Part shown: piece by piece, positions 34,281 through 43,730 of the stretch
Position numbering within the stretch: the first letter of the stretch is position 1
How the letters are laid out: each line of letters opens with the position of its first letter
Source of the DNA: Chloroflexota bacterium
GTDB lineage: Bacteria > Chloroflexota > UBA6077 > JACCZL01
Direction of reading: 5' to 3'
Assembly (NCBI GenBank): GCA_020845495.1
Contig: JADLFM010000216.1
Location: 81,680-145,679, forward strand
Length of the DNA: 64,000 nt
The notes under the pieces: generated by a model
The model's input: the letters and a program-made list of their open reading frames with translations, nothing else
Databases searched by the model: none
Told to the model about the DNA's origin: nothing
Translations under genes and position numbers: made by a program

Positions 34281-34814
34281 TCAGCGGCGCCGCCCCCGGC
34301 CGCCACGCGGCGCACCGCCGCCTCGGCGGCCTCCGCGTTGCGACTCTCGGGCAAGCTCCGGCGACCACTTCCAGATGTTGTAGTAGTGCGGGCGGCGGTA
34401 CTCAGGCGGTCCCTCGACGTAGAACCCGGGGATGCTGGCGAGGATCCCATTCCAGACCTCCACATCACGCCGAACGACGCAGGTGGCGCTTTCCGGCGCC
34501 AGCGAGCGCAGCAACTCGCCGAGGAGGTGCTTGGCGATCCCGGCGTGTGGAGTCTCACCAGCGGTCCCGACATCGCGGATCGTCAGGACATCGTCCACAC
34601 GCATGTGGAACTCGACGTACCCGCCGATCACCCAGTCTTTGTCCCGCGCATCGTAGCGTTCGAGCAACAGAAGCTCGTTGCGCTGTTGCGCGGTCCGTAG
34701 GCTGGTGCCACGGCCGCGCCCTTCCGGCTGCGCCAGGCTCGACGAGATCGAGCTCCGGAGTACAGGCAGATCCTCAGGTTCGGCCGATCGGATGCGGAAC
34801 GCCAGCTCGTCCAT
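34281..34814 (-). CDS. GNAT-like protein with RGG-rich tail
   Basis: A 177-residue protein. The first 155 residues look like a GNAT-type acetyltransferase: 'IRSAEPEDLPVLRSSIS' at the N-terminus, 'DWVIGGYVEFHMRVDD' and 'GIAKHLLGELLRSLA' at the acetyl-CoA side. The A-motif glycines are only weakly kept. The last 20 residues are Arg/Gly only apart from a short AP (GGRRGGG, GGRGRRR), like RGG boxes that bind RNA; this is inference. The ATG at 34814 is used; no strong ribosome binding site precedes it. Far-upstream in-frame sequence is Arg/Pro-rich and unlikely to be translated. Confidence 0.6.
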   Translation of the reverse strand: MDELAFRIRSAEPEDLPVLRSSISSSLAQPEGRGRGTSLRTAQQRNELLLLERYDARDKDWVIGGYVEFHMRVDDVLTIRDVGTAGETPHAGIAKHLLGELLRSLAPESATCVVRRDVEVWNGILASIPGFYVEGPPEYRRPHYYNIWKWSPELARESQRGGRRGGGAPRGGRGRRR

Positions 34815-34897
34815 GGTGGCCCATCCGCCGCCCCATTGATGGGGGCGAACGGCCTTTAGCGTACCGGTTGCCACCGGACCGGGCAAGGCGACAGCCG

Positions 34898-35020
34898 TTA
34901 GCCGCGTCGTCCCCGGTGGGTGTGGAGCCACTTCAGGAACAAGAGCCGCTCCGCCTGGCGCGGCGAAAAGCCCGCCGATTCCAGGGAGTAGCGCCACTTG
35001 AAAAGGGTCAGGCGCCGCAT
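34898..35020 (-). CDS. Possible small protein, 40 residues
   Basis: Reads MRRLTLFKWRYSLESAGFSP followed by 'RQAERLLFLKWLHTHRGRRG'. Two W-R/K-W helices with 'FSPRQAERLLFLKWL' look like the tail of a conserved helical motif rather than random GC-rich translation. It lies 83 bases upstream of the GNAT-like gene on the same strand. The ribosome binding site (CAGGAC) is weak. Support is limited to amino-acid pattern. Confidence 0.4.
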   Translation of the reverse strand: MRRLTLFKWRYSLESAGFSPRQAERLLFLKWLHTHRGRRG

Positions 35021-35903
35021 GTCCTGAGCCGTCAGCAGTGCGCGTGGGGCAGCCGGAGTACATTGCCCAGCCCGACCGGGCGGCAGCCCGCGCGGCCACC
35101 CGGCGTTCGTCCCGTCCACGATACTCCTTTCTCGAGACGCTGCGTGGGGCGAGCCGGCCGGCCCGGGCGGGGGGCACGCTTCTTGATCCCACCCGAATCG
35201 GCGCGACTCGACCATCCTCACGACACGGGCGAGCCAGAGGCCCTCCCGTGGGCTGGCGAGACCTCTCCCCGACCCGCTCACCCCCTTCCGGTCGGTCGGC
35301 GGGCGCGAGGCTCCTCACCCTCAGCGCCTCGGTCCCGCTGGACCGCCAGCGCCCGGCCGTCGGCCGCTGCGCTGCTGGTGGAGAGCCAGTGCGCGACACG
35401 ACTCCCGCCGTGGCCGCGTACGCCGGGCGAACAGGCCGCCCACCGTCACGCGCGGAGCGGTTGCACCGGCTGGTCGCCTCGTCTTCCGCCGAAGCGGCGA
35501 GACTGAGCGACGCCAGACTCGGCGCAGCACCCCGTCCACGTGGAAGATCGTGTCGCATCGCGCTGACTCCCTTGCGACCGCCATCCTACGGGCGCTCGCA
35601 TCACGGCAACGTTGCGCGACGGGGTCTTTCTGTCACTGAAACATAACGCCTGCTTCGAGCAACTCTGCCCGACAGGACTACTGAGCGTCGCCCACACGGT
35701 CCAAGGAGCGCGTGGCGGGGCAACACGAGGCGGGGCAACATGAGGCCAGGCAGCAGGGGTGCGGCGGATGGCACAGGTGTGGCAGGCAGCACGAACCATC
35801 GCCAAGTCTGAGGTGGTGACTGTCGCGGGCGAGGTAGCGATTCGAGCCGGGGCCGGCCTGGCCGCTACGACGGTCGGCACGATGGGCCAGGCGGATTGGC
35901 GAG
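35021..35903. other. Large intergenic region without a supported gene
   Basis: Nearly 900 bases. Frames on both strands are Arg/Ala/Pro-rich with no family likeness. A short frame from 35768 (MAQVWQAARTIAKSEVV onward) looks more protein-like than the rest, but overlaps the SGNH gene end and has no ribosome binding site. Two near-repeats of GCGGGGCAAC lie around 35715-35745. Part of the C/G-rich repeat family may lie near 35240-35290. Confidence 0.4.
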
Positions 35904-36839
35904 TTATTCCAGCAAGAGCCAGTTCGCGTACTCACGTGCGCGCTGCCCAGTGAACGCTCGGGCGCCGTACGCGAGCAACTGGTCATTCGCGGCACACACG
36001 TCCTCGACGGTGGCGATCGTCCGGACCCGTGAGCGGAGGCCAGTCACACGCAGGATCTGGCCGACGTAGAGGCACTGCCCCCAGACGTTCGGGTGAATCC
36101 CGTCCGGGTGCATCACGTCTACTCCATCCTGACTGAGCGCCGAGGCGCGTCGACGATCCATCTCGGCGTTCATGTCGAGCAAGACGGTCCGACCCCGCCA
36201 CGGGCGTGCGAGTGTCGCCGCTTCCCGGATCGCCTCATTGACCGACCGGCCATCGCGTAGTAGTCGGTCCCACTGACTGTTTTCGGGCGCCGGTGGGTAG
36301 TCCGGCGTCGTGAGCATCACGCAGGTAATTTCATGGCGATCGGTCGCCTCTGCACGTAGACAGTCGAGCGCAACCTGATACAGCATCGCCTCAACGGTAT
36401 GCGGACCGGCATCCTCGAGCAGAACGACGTCGCCGCGCCGGATGGCGCCCGAGACGATCGCACGCCGGATCCAGTTCGGCCGAAAACTCATCTGACCCTG
36501 CTCGTCGGCCGCAATGAGCCACTCCACTCGGACGAGCACGTCGGCGATGCCGTTCTCTTCGGCAATCGCCCGGTACGTCGAAGCGGGCGAGCGTACCGCG
36601 TAGAGAGGATGATCGGCCGGCGGGGCGAACGTCCCGAGTGCGTACCCTTGACTGATCGAGTCTCCATAGAGCCAGATCACTCGCCCGTAGGTGTCCCGAT
36701 TGCGCACGACCTCATCGTAGGTAGGCACCATACCTCCGGGGTCGAACGAGCGTCGATGGACGACCGCCTCGAGGCGGCCGGCCCCACTCGCGAGCCATCT
36801 TGCACGCTCACCGCCAGCGGCCGATTCAAGGGTCGTCAA
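35904..36839 (-). CDS. SGNH/GDSL-family hydrolase
   Basis: A 311-residue hydrolase. Block I is 'IWLYGDSISQGYALG', with the nucleophile Ser; the C-terminal block 'DVMHPDGIHPNVWGQ' supplies Asp and His. 'VLLEDAGPHTVE' may carry the block III role in place of the usual GxND. No signal peptide is visible, so cytoplasmic. SGNH enzymes act on esters of lipids, sugars or acylated compounds; the substrate is unknown. Start ATG 36839 is 13 bases inside the divergent spacer with the DUF2848 gene. Confidence 0.78.
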   Translation of the reverse strand: MTTLESAAGGERARWLASGAGRLEAVVHRRSFDPGGMVPTYDEVVRNRDTYGRVIWLYGDSISQGYALGTFAPPADHPLYAVRSPASTYRAIAEENGIADVLVRVEWLIAADEQGQMSFRPNWIRRAIVSGAIRRGDVVLLEDAGPHTVEAMLYQVALDCLRAEATDRHEITCVMLTTPDYPPAPENSQWDRLLRDGRSVNEAIREAATLARPWRGRTVLLDMNAEMDRRRASALSQDGVDVMHPDGIHPNVWGQCLYVGQILRVTGLRSRVRTIATVEDVCAANDQLLAYGARAFTGQRAREYANWLLLE

Positions 36840-37081
36840 ATCAACGCATGACGACTACACAGTATAGCGTCCAGATCGTAGTCCAGGTGCGCGCCTGAAC
36901 AGACACCGGATAGCACTCCGTCGCCGTCCACCGTGTAGGGTCTGCCTGGAGCGGTGCCGTCGCCGTTGGCGGTTGCCGACGGCGAGCGAACTGGGCGGGC
37001 ATCGACGTGCGTCCGGTGCGCAAGTACCATGTGACCTCTGGCAAAGCTGACTGCCGATGGTTCCGTGCCAAGGAGGGGGCG

Positions 37082-37762
37082 ATGCTCACGTTCCAGATCC
37101 AGGGGAGCGAGCAGACGATCTCGCTCCAGCCGCGCCGGCTCGTCATCGCCGGCTACACCGGCCGGGACCAGGCAAGCGTCCAACTGCACGTCGAGGAGCT
37201 ACGCGCGCACGGCGTCCCTGCCCCACTGCGCGTCCCCGCCCTCTTCGCCTGCACCGCCGATCGGCTGACGACCAGCGACGAGGTGGAGGTATTGGGGAGC
37301 CAGACCAGCGGCGAGGCCGAGTTCGTGCTCATCCACCATCACGGGCGGGTCTACGTCGCCGCCGGCAGCGACCACACCGACCGCGAGTTGGAAAGGACGA
37401 GCGTCACGATGGCCAAGCAAGTCTGTCCCAAGCTCGTCTCGGGGGAGGTCTGGCCACTGGAGGAGGTGAGCGAGCGCTGGGACACCATCACGCTCCGAGG
37501 CGCAGCCCGGGGCCGGCCAGCGTATCAGGTGGGGCGGCTGGGGGAGTTGCTGCCGCCCGCGCACCTTCAGGCACTCATCCAGGAGCGACTGGGGGACGAC
37601 GTCGAGGATCTGGTGGTCTTCGGCGGGACGCTCCCGATACACGATGGCGGCGGCTTTGCGTTCGGTGCGCCTTTCACGGCTACGCTCGAAGATTCGGCGT
37701 CCGGCTGCGTGCTCCGCTGCGCCTACGTCGTTCGCGAGACGGCGCTGACCGGCGACGGCTGA
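37082..37762 (+). CDS. DUF2848 family protein
   Basis: A 226-residue protein of DUF2848, a family with a fumarylacetoacetase-like fold. Typical segments are 'RRLVIAGYTGRDQASVQLHV' followed by EELRAHGVP, 'SGEAEFVLIHHHGRVYVAAG' followed by SDHTDRELE, and 'AKQVCPKLVSGEVWPLEEV'. No reaction is proven to my knowledge. ATG 37082 has AAGGAGGGGG upstream. The last six codons and stop lie within a 14-bp tandem repeat that continues past the gene. A hairpin terminator follows at 37811. Confidence 0.82.
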   Translation: MLTFQIQGSEQTISLQPRRLVIAGYTGRDQASVQLHVEELRAHGVPAPLRVPALFACTADRLTTSDEVEVLGSQTSGEAEFVLIHHHGRVYVAAGSDHTDRELERTSVTMAKQVCPKLVSGEVWPLEEVSERWDTITLRGAARGRPAYQVGRLGELLPPAHLQALIQERLGDDVEDLVVFGGTLPIHDGGGFAFGAPFTATLEDSASGCVLRCAYVVRETALTGDG

Positions 37763-37786
37763 CCGGCGACGGCTGACCGGCGACGG
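37745..37786 (+). repeat. 14-bp tandem repeat straddling the DUF2848 stop codon
   Basis: Three identical copies of CTGACCGGCGACGG; the stop TGA at 37760 lies in the second. The first copy encodes the gene's final residues (LTGD). Confidence 0.88.
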
Positions 37787-37810
37787 CTAAACGGCTGGCC
37801 CACAGATACT

Positions 37811-37859
37811 GGTCTGCCCCCACACGACCGAACCCTTCTCGGTCATGTGGGAGCAGACC
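37811..37859. terminator. Bidirectional hairpin terminator
   Basis: Arms GGTCTGCCCCCACACGACCGA and its near complement pair over 21 positions with two mismatches around ACCCTTC, between convergent genes. Confidence 0.75.
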
Positions 37860-37951
37860 CGTTGCCGCTGCGTGAATCGACGCTCATCCTCATCGACGGA
37901 GGGTGGAATGGCTCGCACCATGGCAACCAGGGCGGTGAGGATGGACGGCGG

Positions 37952-38281
37952 TTACCGCGCGGTCAGCCGCCCGGTCGTGGGCGCCGCGATATGCTGCCAC
38001 TTCGTCGTCGGTGTGCGCGTCGGCGGGGTCAGCGCCACGGTTGAGAGCGTGCAGACCGAATCATCGCCCATGCTTGGGCAGGAGTAGATCGAGCCATCTG
38101 GCGTGACGCAGCCATCGCCACCGGTGCTCAGCGGAATGCAGTAGGTGCCAGGCGGAAGATTGCCGCGCAGCACCGTGGTGGGCGCGCTGCTCCCGTTCCT
38201 AGACTCGGCGTAGGTGTTCGACACGCCAAACACTCCCACCAGCGCGAGCACCGCCAGAGCGGTCACGATACCTCGACGCAT
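37952..38281 (-). CDS. Small secreted protein of unknown function
   Basis: A 109-residue protein. A clear signal peptide (MRRGIVTALAVLALVGVFGV, cleavage near NTYAES) precedes a mature part with four cysteines in 'YCIPL', 'DGCVTPDG', 'YSCPSMG' and 'SVCTLS', likely two disulfides, and a Thr/Pro-rich end. No family recognised. ATG 38281 follows GAGGGAGG. It stands alone, convergent with the DUF2848 gene. Confidence 0.65.
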   Translation of the reverse strand: MRRGIVTALAVLALVGVFGVSNTYAESRNGSSAPTTVLRGNLPPGTYCIPLSTGGDGCVTPDGSIYSCPSMGDDSVCTLSTVALTPPTRTPTTKWQHIAAPTTGRLTAR

Positions 38282-38623
38282 GGGAACGCCTCCCTCATGG
38301 CTCCTGGGATTCTCAGGGCCGCCGGCCCGTGAGTGCTGAGCCATCCGCACCTACATCGTACCTCTGTGCCGGATCCGGCGCTTTCACATACGCAACAGAT
38401 TCGGTGTTCCCGGCGTGACAGGGCGAGTGGTGGGCGGTGAGTGGCGAGCGGTCCGTCACCAGTGCTCCGCGGCCGGAGGCGGTCGGAGGTTGGAGGTGCG
38501 CAGCGGCAGTGAGGGTGCCAGGAGCCGGCGATATCAACCCGACTCTCGGTGGGCCGGCGCGACTCCTAGTCGGCCGCCGCGACTCTCGGTAAGGCGGCTC
38601 GGCACGTGGTCGGGCGCTGGTGG
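38282..38623. other. Intergenic region, no gene seen
   Basis: Carries the promoter of the small secreted protein gene. Short sequence echoes (GCGACTC copies near 38536, 38555 and 38577) suggest a worn tandem repeat. No coding frame is supported. Confidence 0.4.
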
Positions 38624-39784
38624 TCAGTCCACCTCGACGTAGCCGGTCATCTGGGGGTGCGGCTCGCAGAAGTAGCGGAATGTGCCGCGCTGGCTGAAGG
38701 TATGGCTAAACCTGTCGCTCTGGCTCAGGATGGGCGACGACCACGACAGATCGTCGGACGTGACGCTGTGCTGCGCCCGATCCAGATTCGTCCAGGTGAC
38801 CGTGCCCCCGACCGGAATTCGGATCGGGTCCGGCAAGTAGACGAAGAAGGCAATCGTGGCGTTCACCGTTGTCGGACGAGTCGTCGGTGTTGCGGAGGGC
38901 GTCGTCGTGGCGGTGGGAGTGAGCGAAGCCATGGGGGCGGGCAGATCGGTTGGGGTGGCCGCTCGGGCGACAGTGTTCTCGTGGTCGCCGTCCCCATCCG
39001 GGCGGCGTCGGCCGTCGCGCGAGCGGGTGCGCTGTCCCGGTGGTAGGCGAGCGGCCGAAGAAGTCGAGGAGTCCCCGTCGCCAGCCGTCGCGCCGCGTGC
39101 CAGCGCATCGAAGGGTGAGCCGCGTAGCCGGCCATCAACCACGTCACCACGCGGCGTCAGGCTGCGCGTCCGGCCGTTCCCGAGGTGCTGACCGGCCCCC
39201 GGGAACGTTACTGTCTCCGACGAGCAGCGCTCGCAGGCAACGGTCACCGCGCCGTTCTCGTCCCGCCCGACGCCGAAAACGACTCCGTCGCTCGCGTCGA
39301 GCACCTGCGCGACTGCGAGGCCGCTCGGATCGACCACGCGGTAGTCGACGCTCCGGCCGCTCGCAGGGCTTAGGCGGTGGATGGTGGCGCCTTGCACGAC
39401 CTCCAGCACGACCCGCGCCGGCACTCCGTCCGCGACGGTCAGGTCGAGCACGATCGACGTGGTATCCGCACCGAATTCCACCTCGCCGATGCCCGGTATC
39501 CGAAGAACTGCCAACGAACGCCCGACCGTCGCGATCCGGTCGCCCGGGCCGAGCGGCGTGTTCGGGCTAGCCGGCTGGACGGCGCTACCATCGGAGTGGA
39601 CCACGGCCACCGTGCCGCTGACCGCCCCGAGCAGCGCGACCGGCTCGGCGGCCAGCAACTGCGAGCCGGTCAGGACGAGCGCGGCCAGCGTGCCGAGCAC
39701 GACGAGGCGCACAGCGGGCCTAGGGGTCAAGACCGCGCAGTATGCAGCACGCCACAGCGTCACGACCGCCAGACACACGCGCAT
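38624..39784 (-). CDS. FecR-like domain / cupredoxin fusion, membrane-anchored
   Basis: A 386-residue exported protein. A membrane segment at about 25-46 precedes a FecR-like beta domain ('AVSGTVAVVHSDGSAVQPAS', 'LGPGDRIATVGRSLAVLRIP'). A disordered, Arg/Thr/Pro-rich linker (about 210-300) follows. The last 80 residues are a plastocyanin-like domain: 'GGTVTWTNLDRAQHSVTSDD' and 'GTFRYFCEPHPQMTGYVEV', with His, Cys, His and Met in type-1 copper ligand order. The combination is unusual. The start is uncertain: ATG 39784 gives the membrane segment near the N-terminus, but the frame is open to 39934. Confidence 0.72.
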   Translation of the reverse strand: MRVCLAVVTLWRAAYCAVLTPRPAVRLVVLGTLAALVLTGSQLLAAEPVALLGAVSGTVAVVHSDGSAVQPASPNTPLGPGDRIATVGRSLAVLRIPGIGEVEFGADTTSIVLDLTVADGVPARVVLEVVQGATIHRLSPASGRSVDYRVVDPSGLAVAQVLDASDGVVFGVGRDENGAVTVACERCSSETVTFPGAGQHLGNGRTRSLTPRGDVVDGRLRGSPFDALARGATAGDGDSSTSSAARLPPGQRTRSRDGRRRPDGDGDHENTVARAATPTDLPAPMASLTPTATTTPSATPTTRPTTVNATIAFFVYLPDPIRIPVGGTVTWTNLDRAQHSVTSDDLSWSSPILSQSDRFSHTFSQRGTFRYFCEPHPQMTGYVEVD

Positions 39785-40078
39785 CCAGGTGCCACGCTCG
39801 GGAAAGCTCCCATACTGGCGGCCGGGGCTGGTGGACGAACGGTCGTGCGGACCTTGGAGACGGGCGCGCTCGACCGTACAGGTCACGCTCGGGCGGGATG
39901 TTGCTGCTGAGTGATAGCCGAAGCTGAATACCATGCTGACGGCCCATCGTGAAGGACGCGGCGCAGTGCCGTCAACAGGCTTTGAGGACGCTGACGGCAG
40001 CTCCGGCTATCGGAACGACGGCGGAACGCGTTGGTAGACGGAGCGGGTCGGCGGGCGGCGTGGGCAATGGCGTCAAGC

Positions 40079-41659
40079 TCAGAAGGCGCCAGCGCCGCCG
40101 CCCACGAAGGTCCGCCATTCGCCGCAATCGTCCGCCACGACGAGCGGCACGGTCACCGCGCCGGGTCCGGCCCGCCGGACGGCGAACGCGATCTGACTGG
40201 TCGGCGCGGCCGGCCGATGGATGAAGCTGCCGCTCTGCCCGGCCGTCCCACCGATGTCGACGAGGGCATTCTGGGGACGCTCGAAGGCGATGGAGCGAAT
40301 CAGGCCGCCGCCGGCCGTTAGCGTGACCTGGAGTTGCCCCCCGCCGACGGGCGTCGTCGTGACATGAACGGGGGGCCGGGGTGCGCAGGAGAGCAGCGGC
40401 GTGAACAGGCCGACTGGCGGGAAGCTCCCTCCGAGGATGCCGTTTGACGGCACGCCGAGCCACTGCTCGAGGACCGCCGCGTAGACCTGCCGAAAGTCCA
40501 CCGTCATCTTCAGGTCGCCGCTCGCAAGATCGGTCAGGCTGGGGTAGGCGCCGTGCAGGCCGCCGTTCAACCCCCCGCCCACCAGGAACATTGGGGCAGC
40601 CGTGCCGTGGTCGGTGCCGCCGCTACCATTCTGCGCCACCCGCCGCCCGAACTCGCTGAACGTCATCAGGGCGACGTCGCCGGCCCGGCCGACGCTCTCT
40701 AGATCTTGAAAGAACCCATCTACAGCCTGGTCGAAGGTGGCGAAGAGGCTGGCCTGGGCGCTCAGTTGATTGGCGTGGGTATCGAAGCCTCCGAGCGACA
40801 CGTAGAAGATCGACGTGCCGACGTCCGCCGCCACGAGTTGCGCCACCAGTTTCATGCTGTTGCCGAAGCTGTTATTCGGGTAGCTGCCGCGCGGTGTGTA
40901 GCTCGCGGCTGCCGCCGTTAGCACATCGGCATCGGTGAGCGCCGTCAGAATCGATTGCCTCAAGAACTCGCCTTCCGGCGTGCCATCCGCCTGGGCCAGC
41001 CCGTTGCGGAGCGTCTGGATCTCAGCATTGCGCTGGGCGGTACTACCGTTGTTGACGCTGGTATAGCGGAAGCTGCTGATGCTCGCGATGGCCGGTACGA
41101 GCGCCATCTCGGTCCAGAATGCGCCGGCCGTACTGCTGCTGCCGACCGTCAGTGCCTCCAGATGGTCCTGGCGTTGGCAACCGCAGCCGCCGAGGTAGCG
41201 CCCCACCCAACCGGTCGGCTCCAGCCGGTCCGGCACGGCCGACTCCCAGATGTCGGTACCTCGGAAGTGGGAGCGGTTGGGGTTGGGGTACCCAGCGCCC
41301 TGGACGAGCGCGACCTGTCCACGGTCGTAGCGAGCCTTCAGACGGGCGAAGCTCGGGTGTAGTCCGACCCGGTCGTTCAGGTTCAGGACCGAGCCGGATG
41401 GAATAGCGATGGTCGGGCGCACAGGCCCGTAGGCCGGATCGGCGAAGGGGATCAGCGCGTTGAGGCCGTCGTTCCCGCCCGCGAACTGGACGATAACCAG
41501 GATCCTGCGGCCGGCCGCCCGTGCGACCGGCGGCCCACTACCGGCCGTATCGAGCATACGGGCGGTCTCGGCGATGAACGAGGGCACGGCGAACCCGGCC
41601 GCGACCAGGGTCGCGCCGCGCTCGAGGAACGTTCGGCGGCTCAGAGCGGCCACGAGCAT
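40079..41659 (-). CDS. DUF1501 family secreted protein
   Basis: A 526-residue protein of the DUF1501 (sulfatase-like alkaline phosphatase superfamily) family. It begins MLVAALSRRTFLERGATLVA, a twin-arginine signal, so it is exported folded. Core motifs are 'VIVQFAGGNDGLNALIPFAD', 'QGAGYPNPNRSHFRGTDIWE', 'YVSLGGFDTHANQ' and 'FSEFGRRVAQNGSGGTDHG'. The C-terminal 120 residues form a separate beta-rich tail. It is paired with DUF1800 upstream on the same strand, a recurring but uncharacterised duo in Planctomycetota, Chloroflexota and others. Role unknown. Confidence 0.85.
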   Translation of the reverse strand: MLVAALSRRTFLERGATLVAAGFAVPSFIAETARMLDTAGSGPPVARAAGRRILVIVQFAGGNDGLNALIPFADPAYGPVRPTIAIPSGSVLNLNDRVGLHPSFARLKARYDRGQVALVQGAGYPNPNRSHFRGTDIWESAVPDRLEPTGWVGRYLGGCGCQRQDHLEALTVGSSSTAGAFWTEMALVPAIASISSFRYTSVNNGSTAQRNAEIQTLRNGLAQADGTPEGEFLRQSILTALTDADVLTAAAASYTPRGSYPNNSFGNSMKLVAQLVAADVGTSIFYVSLGGFDTHANQLSAQASLFATFDQAVDGFFQDLESVGRAGDVALMTFSEFGRRVAQNGSGGTDHGTAAPMFLVGGGLNGGLHGAYPSLTDLASGDLKMTVDFRQVYAAVLEQWLGVPSNGILGGSFPPVGLFTPLLSCAPRPPVHVTTTPVGGGQLQVTLTAGGGLIRSIAFERPQNALVDIGGTAGQSGSFIHRPAAPTSQIAFAVRRAGPGAVTVPLVVADDCGEWRTFVGGGAGAF

Positions 41660-41828
41660 CCTCCAACACACGAGCGGCGGGTGAGATCGGGAGTGCGAGG
41701 AGAGACAAGCGGGCGCCTCCCTCGCAACGTCGAAGCACGCACCCTGGAGCGGCCGGGCACGATACGCCGGCGTGCGTCGATGGCAGATGGCAGCGCCCGA
41801 CCGAGCGGGCCGACGCAATGGCTCGCCA

Positions 41829-43169
41829 TCAGTTCAGTTGAAAGGCCGGCAGAGCCATGACCAGGTTGAAGAGGCCCCGCAACTTCTCGTCGGTGGCGGC
41901 CGTCGACGCGTACGCAACCAGAGCGTCGCGGGTTGCGGGGCTGACGTCCCCATCTACGAGCCGCGCCAGCACCGCGTCCACCCGGGCAGCCGCCGTCGGC
42001 AGGCCGGCCAGCAGGCTCACGACAGGTGCGCCGCCGGCATCGGTGGCCGCCGTTTTCCCCAGACTGTTCACAATCGTCGCGGCCATATTGCAGCGGCTGA
42101 GAACGGTGCTCGCGTTGATCCAGACCCGACCGCTGGGCCAGCCGGACACGTCCGGGGGATAGAACAGCCGCATGCCCTGGTCGCGCAGGCGGGTGAGGAC
42201 GCCGCTCGCCGGAACTCGCTCGGCGCCGAGCAGCCGAAGCGCCTGGACCGCCAGCTCAACCGGGGACTTGATGAGCGCGCGATACGCTCGTAACGAGGAG
42301 AACTCCGGCGACTTCAAGATCGCCTCGACGAGCCAGAGGACGTTATGCCCGCTGCTGGCGAAGCCGGGCGCGAGCGCCAGCACGACCGGATCGTCCTCGG
42401 CGACGGGGTAGGCGTACCAGGAAAACAGCTTCGCGGTCAGGAAGTGAGCGCTGACGTTTCGGCCGTTCTTGACGTGGCGCAGCAGGATCATGTGCACCTC
42501 GTCGCCGGACTCGCAGTGCTGGCCGAGTACGGTCTTCGTCCCGCCATCGTGGCTAGCTGCGTTCAGGTACCAGTTCCCATTCTGGTCGATGGTGTAGCCG
42601 GTGAAGGCCCGCGTCGCCTGCTTGACGTCGTCTTCGCTGTAGTTCGGGTCGCCCGGCCGCCCGACACCGAGCGAGAACAGTTCCATGACCTCGCGGGCGT
42701 AATTCTCATTCGGGCTCGTCTTGCGATTGGCGTTCAGGTCGAGCCAGAAGACCATCGCCGGATCCCGCGAGACGGCATCGAGCATGGCTTCGAACCGGCC
42801 GAGCGCCATCGCGCGGAACAGGTCGTTCTGGCGCAGCATGAAGGTGATCGAGATGCCAGCCTTGTCCTCGGCGGTGGCGAAGTGGTCGTGCCAAAAGAGC
42901 ACCAGCTTTTCGAGCAGGGGGCGGCGGGTCCGGACCATCCGTTCGAGCCACCACAGGATCAGCGAGTCTCCGCTGTTCGGATCGACACTGACCCGGTCGG
43001 GAACTTCGCTGACGGCCTGATAGTTCAGCAGCGCGTCGACCGCCGCCCGAAACGCACTCTCTTCGTCGGCGCTCGTCGCCATCGCCGCGTCGATTTCGGC
43101 CGGGGTCGCCCCAAACCCGGCCCGGCGGAACAGGTGCGCGAAGCGTCGCCGCCCGGTCAGTTCCGCCAC
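41829..43169 (-). CDS. DUF1800 family protein
   Basis: A 446-residue protein of DUF1800: 'RFAHLFRRAGFGATPAEIDA', 'LILWWLERMVRTRRPLLEKL' followed by VLFWHDHFATAEDK, 'NENYAREVMELFSLGVG', 'ATRAFTGYTID' and 'PPDVSGWPSGRVWINASTVL'. Mostly helical; no signal peptide is obvious. It lies 169 bases upstream of DUF1501 and probably shares its transcript. GTG 43169 is chosen because AGGGAGG precedes it; an ATG at 43202 is possible. Confidence 0.85.
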   Translation of the reverse strand: MAELTGRRRFAHLFRRAGFGATPAEIDAAMATSADEESAFRAAVDALLNYQAVSEVPDRVSVDPNSGDSLILWWLERMVRTRRPLLEKLVLFWHDHFATAEDKAGISITFMLRQNDLFRAMALGRFEAMLDAVSRDPAMVFWLDLNANRKTSPNENYAREVMELFSLGVGRPGDPNYSEDDVKQATRAFTGYTIDQNGNWYLNAASHDGGTKTVLGQHCESGDEVHMILLRHVKNGRNVSAHFLTAKLFSWYAYPVAEDDPVVLALAPGFASSGHNVLWLVEAILKSPEFSSLRAYRALIKSPVELAVQALRLLGAERVPASGVLTRLRDQGMRLFYPPDVSGWPSGRVWINASTVLSRCNMAATIVNSLGKTAATDAGGAPVVSLLAGLPTAAARVDAVLARLVDGDVSPATRDALVAYASTAATDEKLRGLFNLVMALPAFQLN

Positions 43170-43730
43170 TCGTCGTCCTCCCTCGTCGCCTGCTGCCGGC
43201 ATCGCCCAGTGGCAGCATCGCGTGTCGCGTTCGAACCGTCCCGGTGTCCTGTCCGGGCATGCGTTGGAGCACGGCCACGCGTGTCAGTAGCTCGTGCACG
43301 ATTCCCGCCCCTTCGGCCCCGGGAAACCCCCTCACCGCCGGGCTCCTCCTCCCGCATGCGGGCGAGCCGGAGGGGGGGCGCTTCGCCCAATGACAGAGAC
43401 AGCGCGCAGAGGCAGCGAGGCGTGGCAGGGTAGCGCCTGTCGCCGCCGGCATTGTGACAACGTTAGAGGGGGCGCCGAAGAGATGGGTGCACGTTTCATC
43501 GGGGTTGCGGATCGTTCGCCAGCCGCTCCAGGTCCGCTTCAGGTCCGTTACGCCCGATTCCACGACCCAATCCAGGCCCTCACGTGCATTCGACGCCGTA
43601 CCCTGTTGCCAGATGGTTCGATGTGGGCTAAGCTTTGCCCCGCGCGGCGAGCCCCGCCCGCGCAGGGCTCCGAAACTTGCCCGTGGCCGTGGCCGACGCA
43701 TCGGCGCACGGCAGGACCGAGGTCAACGGT
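43170..43730. other. Divergent intergenic region with a palindromic repeat
   Basis: Promoter region for the DUF1800/DUF1501 unit and the choice-of-anchor-P-like gene. Contains the repeat element at 43309-43386. No gene is supported; long frames here are Arg/Pro-rich. Confidence 0.45.
43309..43386. repeat. Interspersed C/G-rich palindromic element (copy A)
   Basis: ACCCCCTCACC is followed by CTCCTCCCGCATGCGGGCGAG and a G-rich run. The core CCCGCATGCGGG (43351-43362) is a perfect palindrome. Related copies lie at 46930 and 50497, inside genes. Confidence 0.6.

Noticed and set aside
35038..35646. A 202-residue plus-strand frame in the 35 kb gap
   Set aside because: Arg/Pro/Ala-rich with no ribosome binding site or family similarity; typical spurious GC-rich frame.
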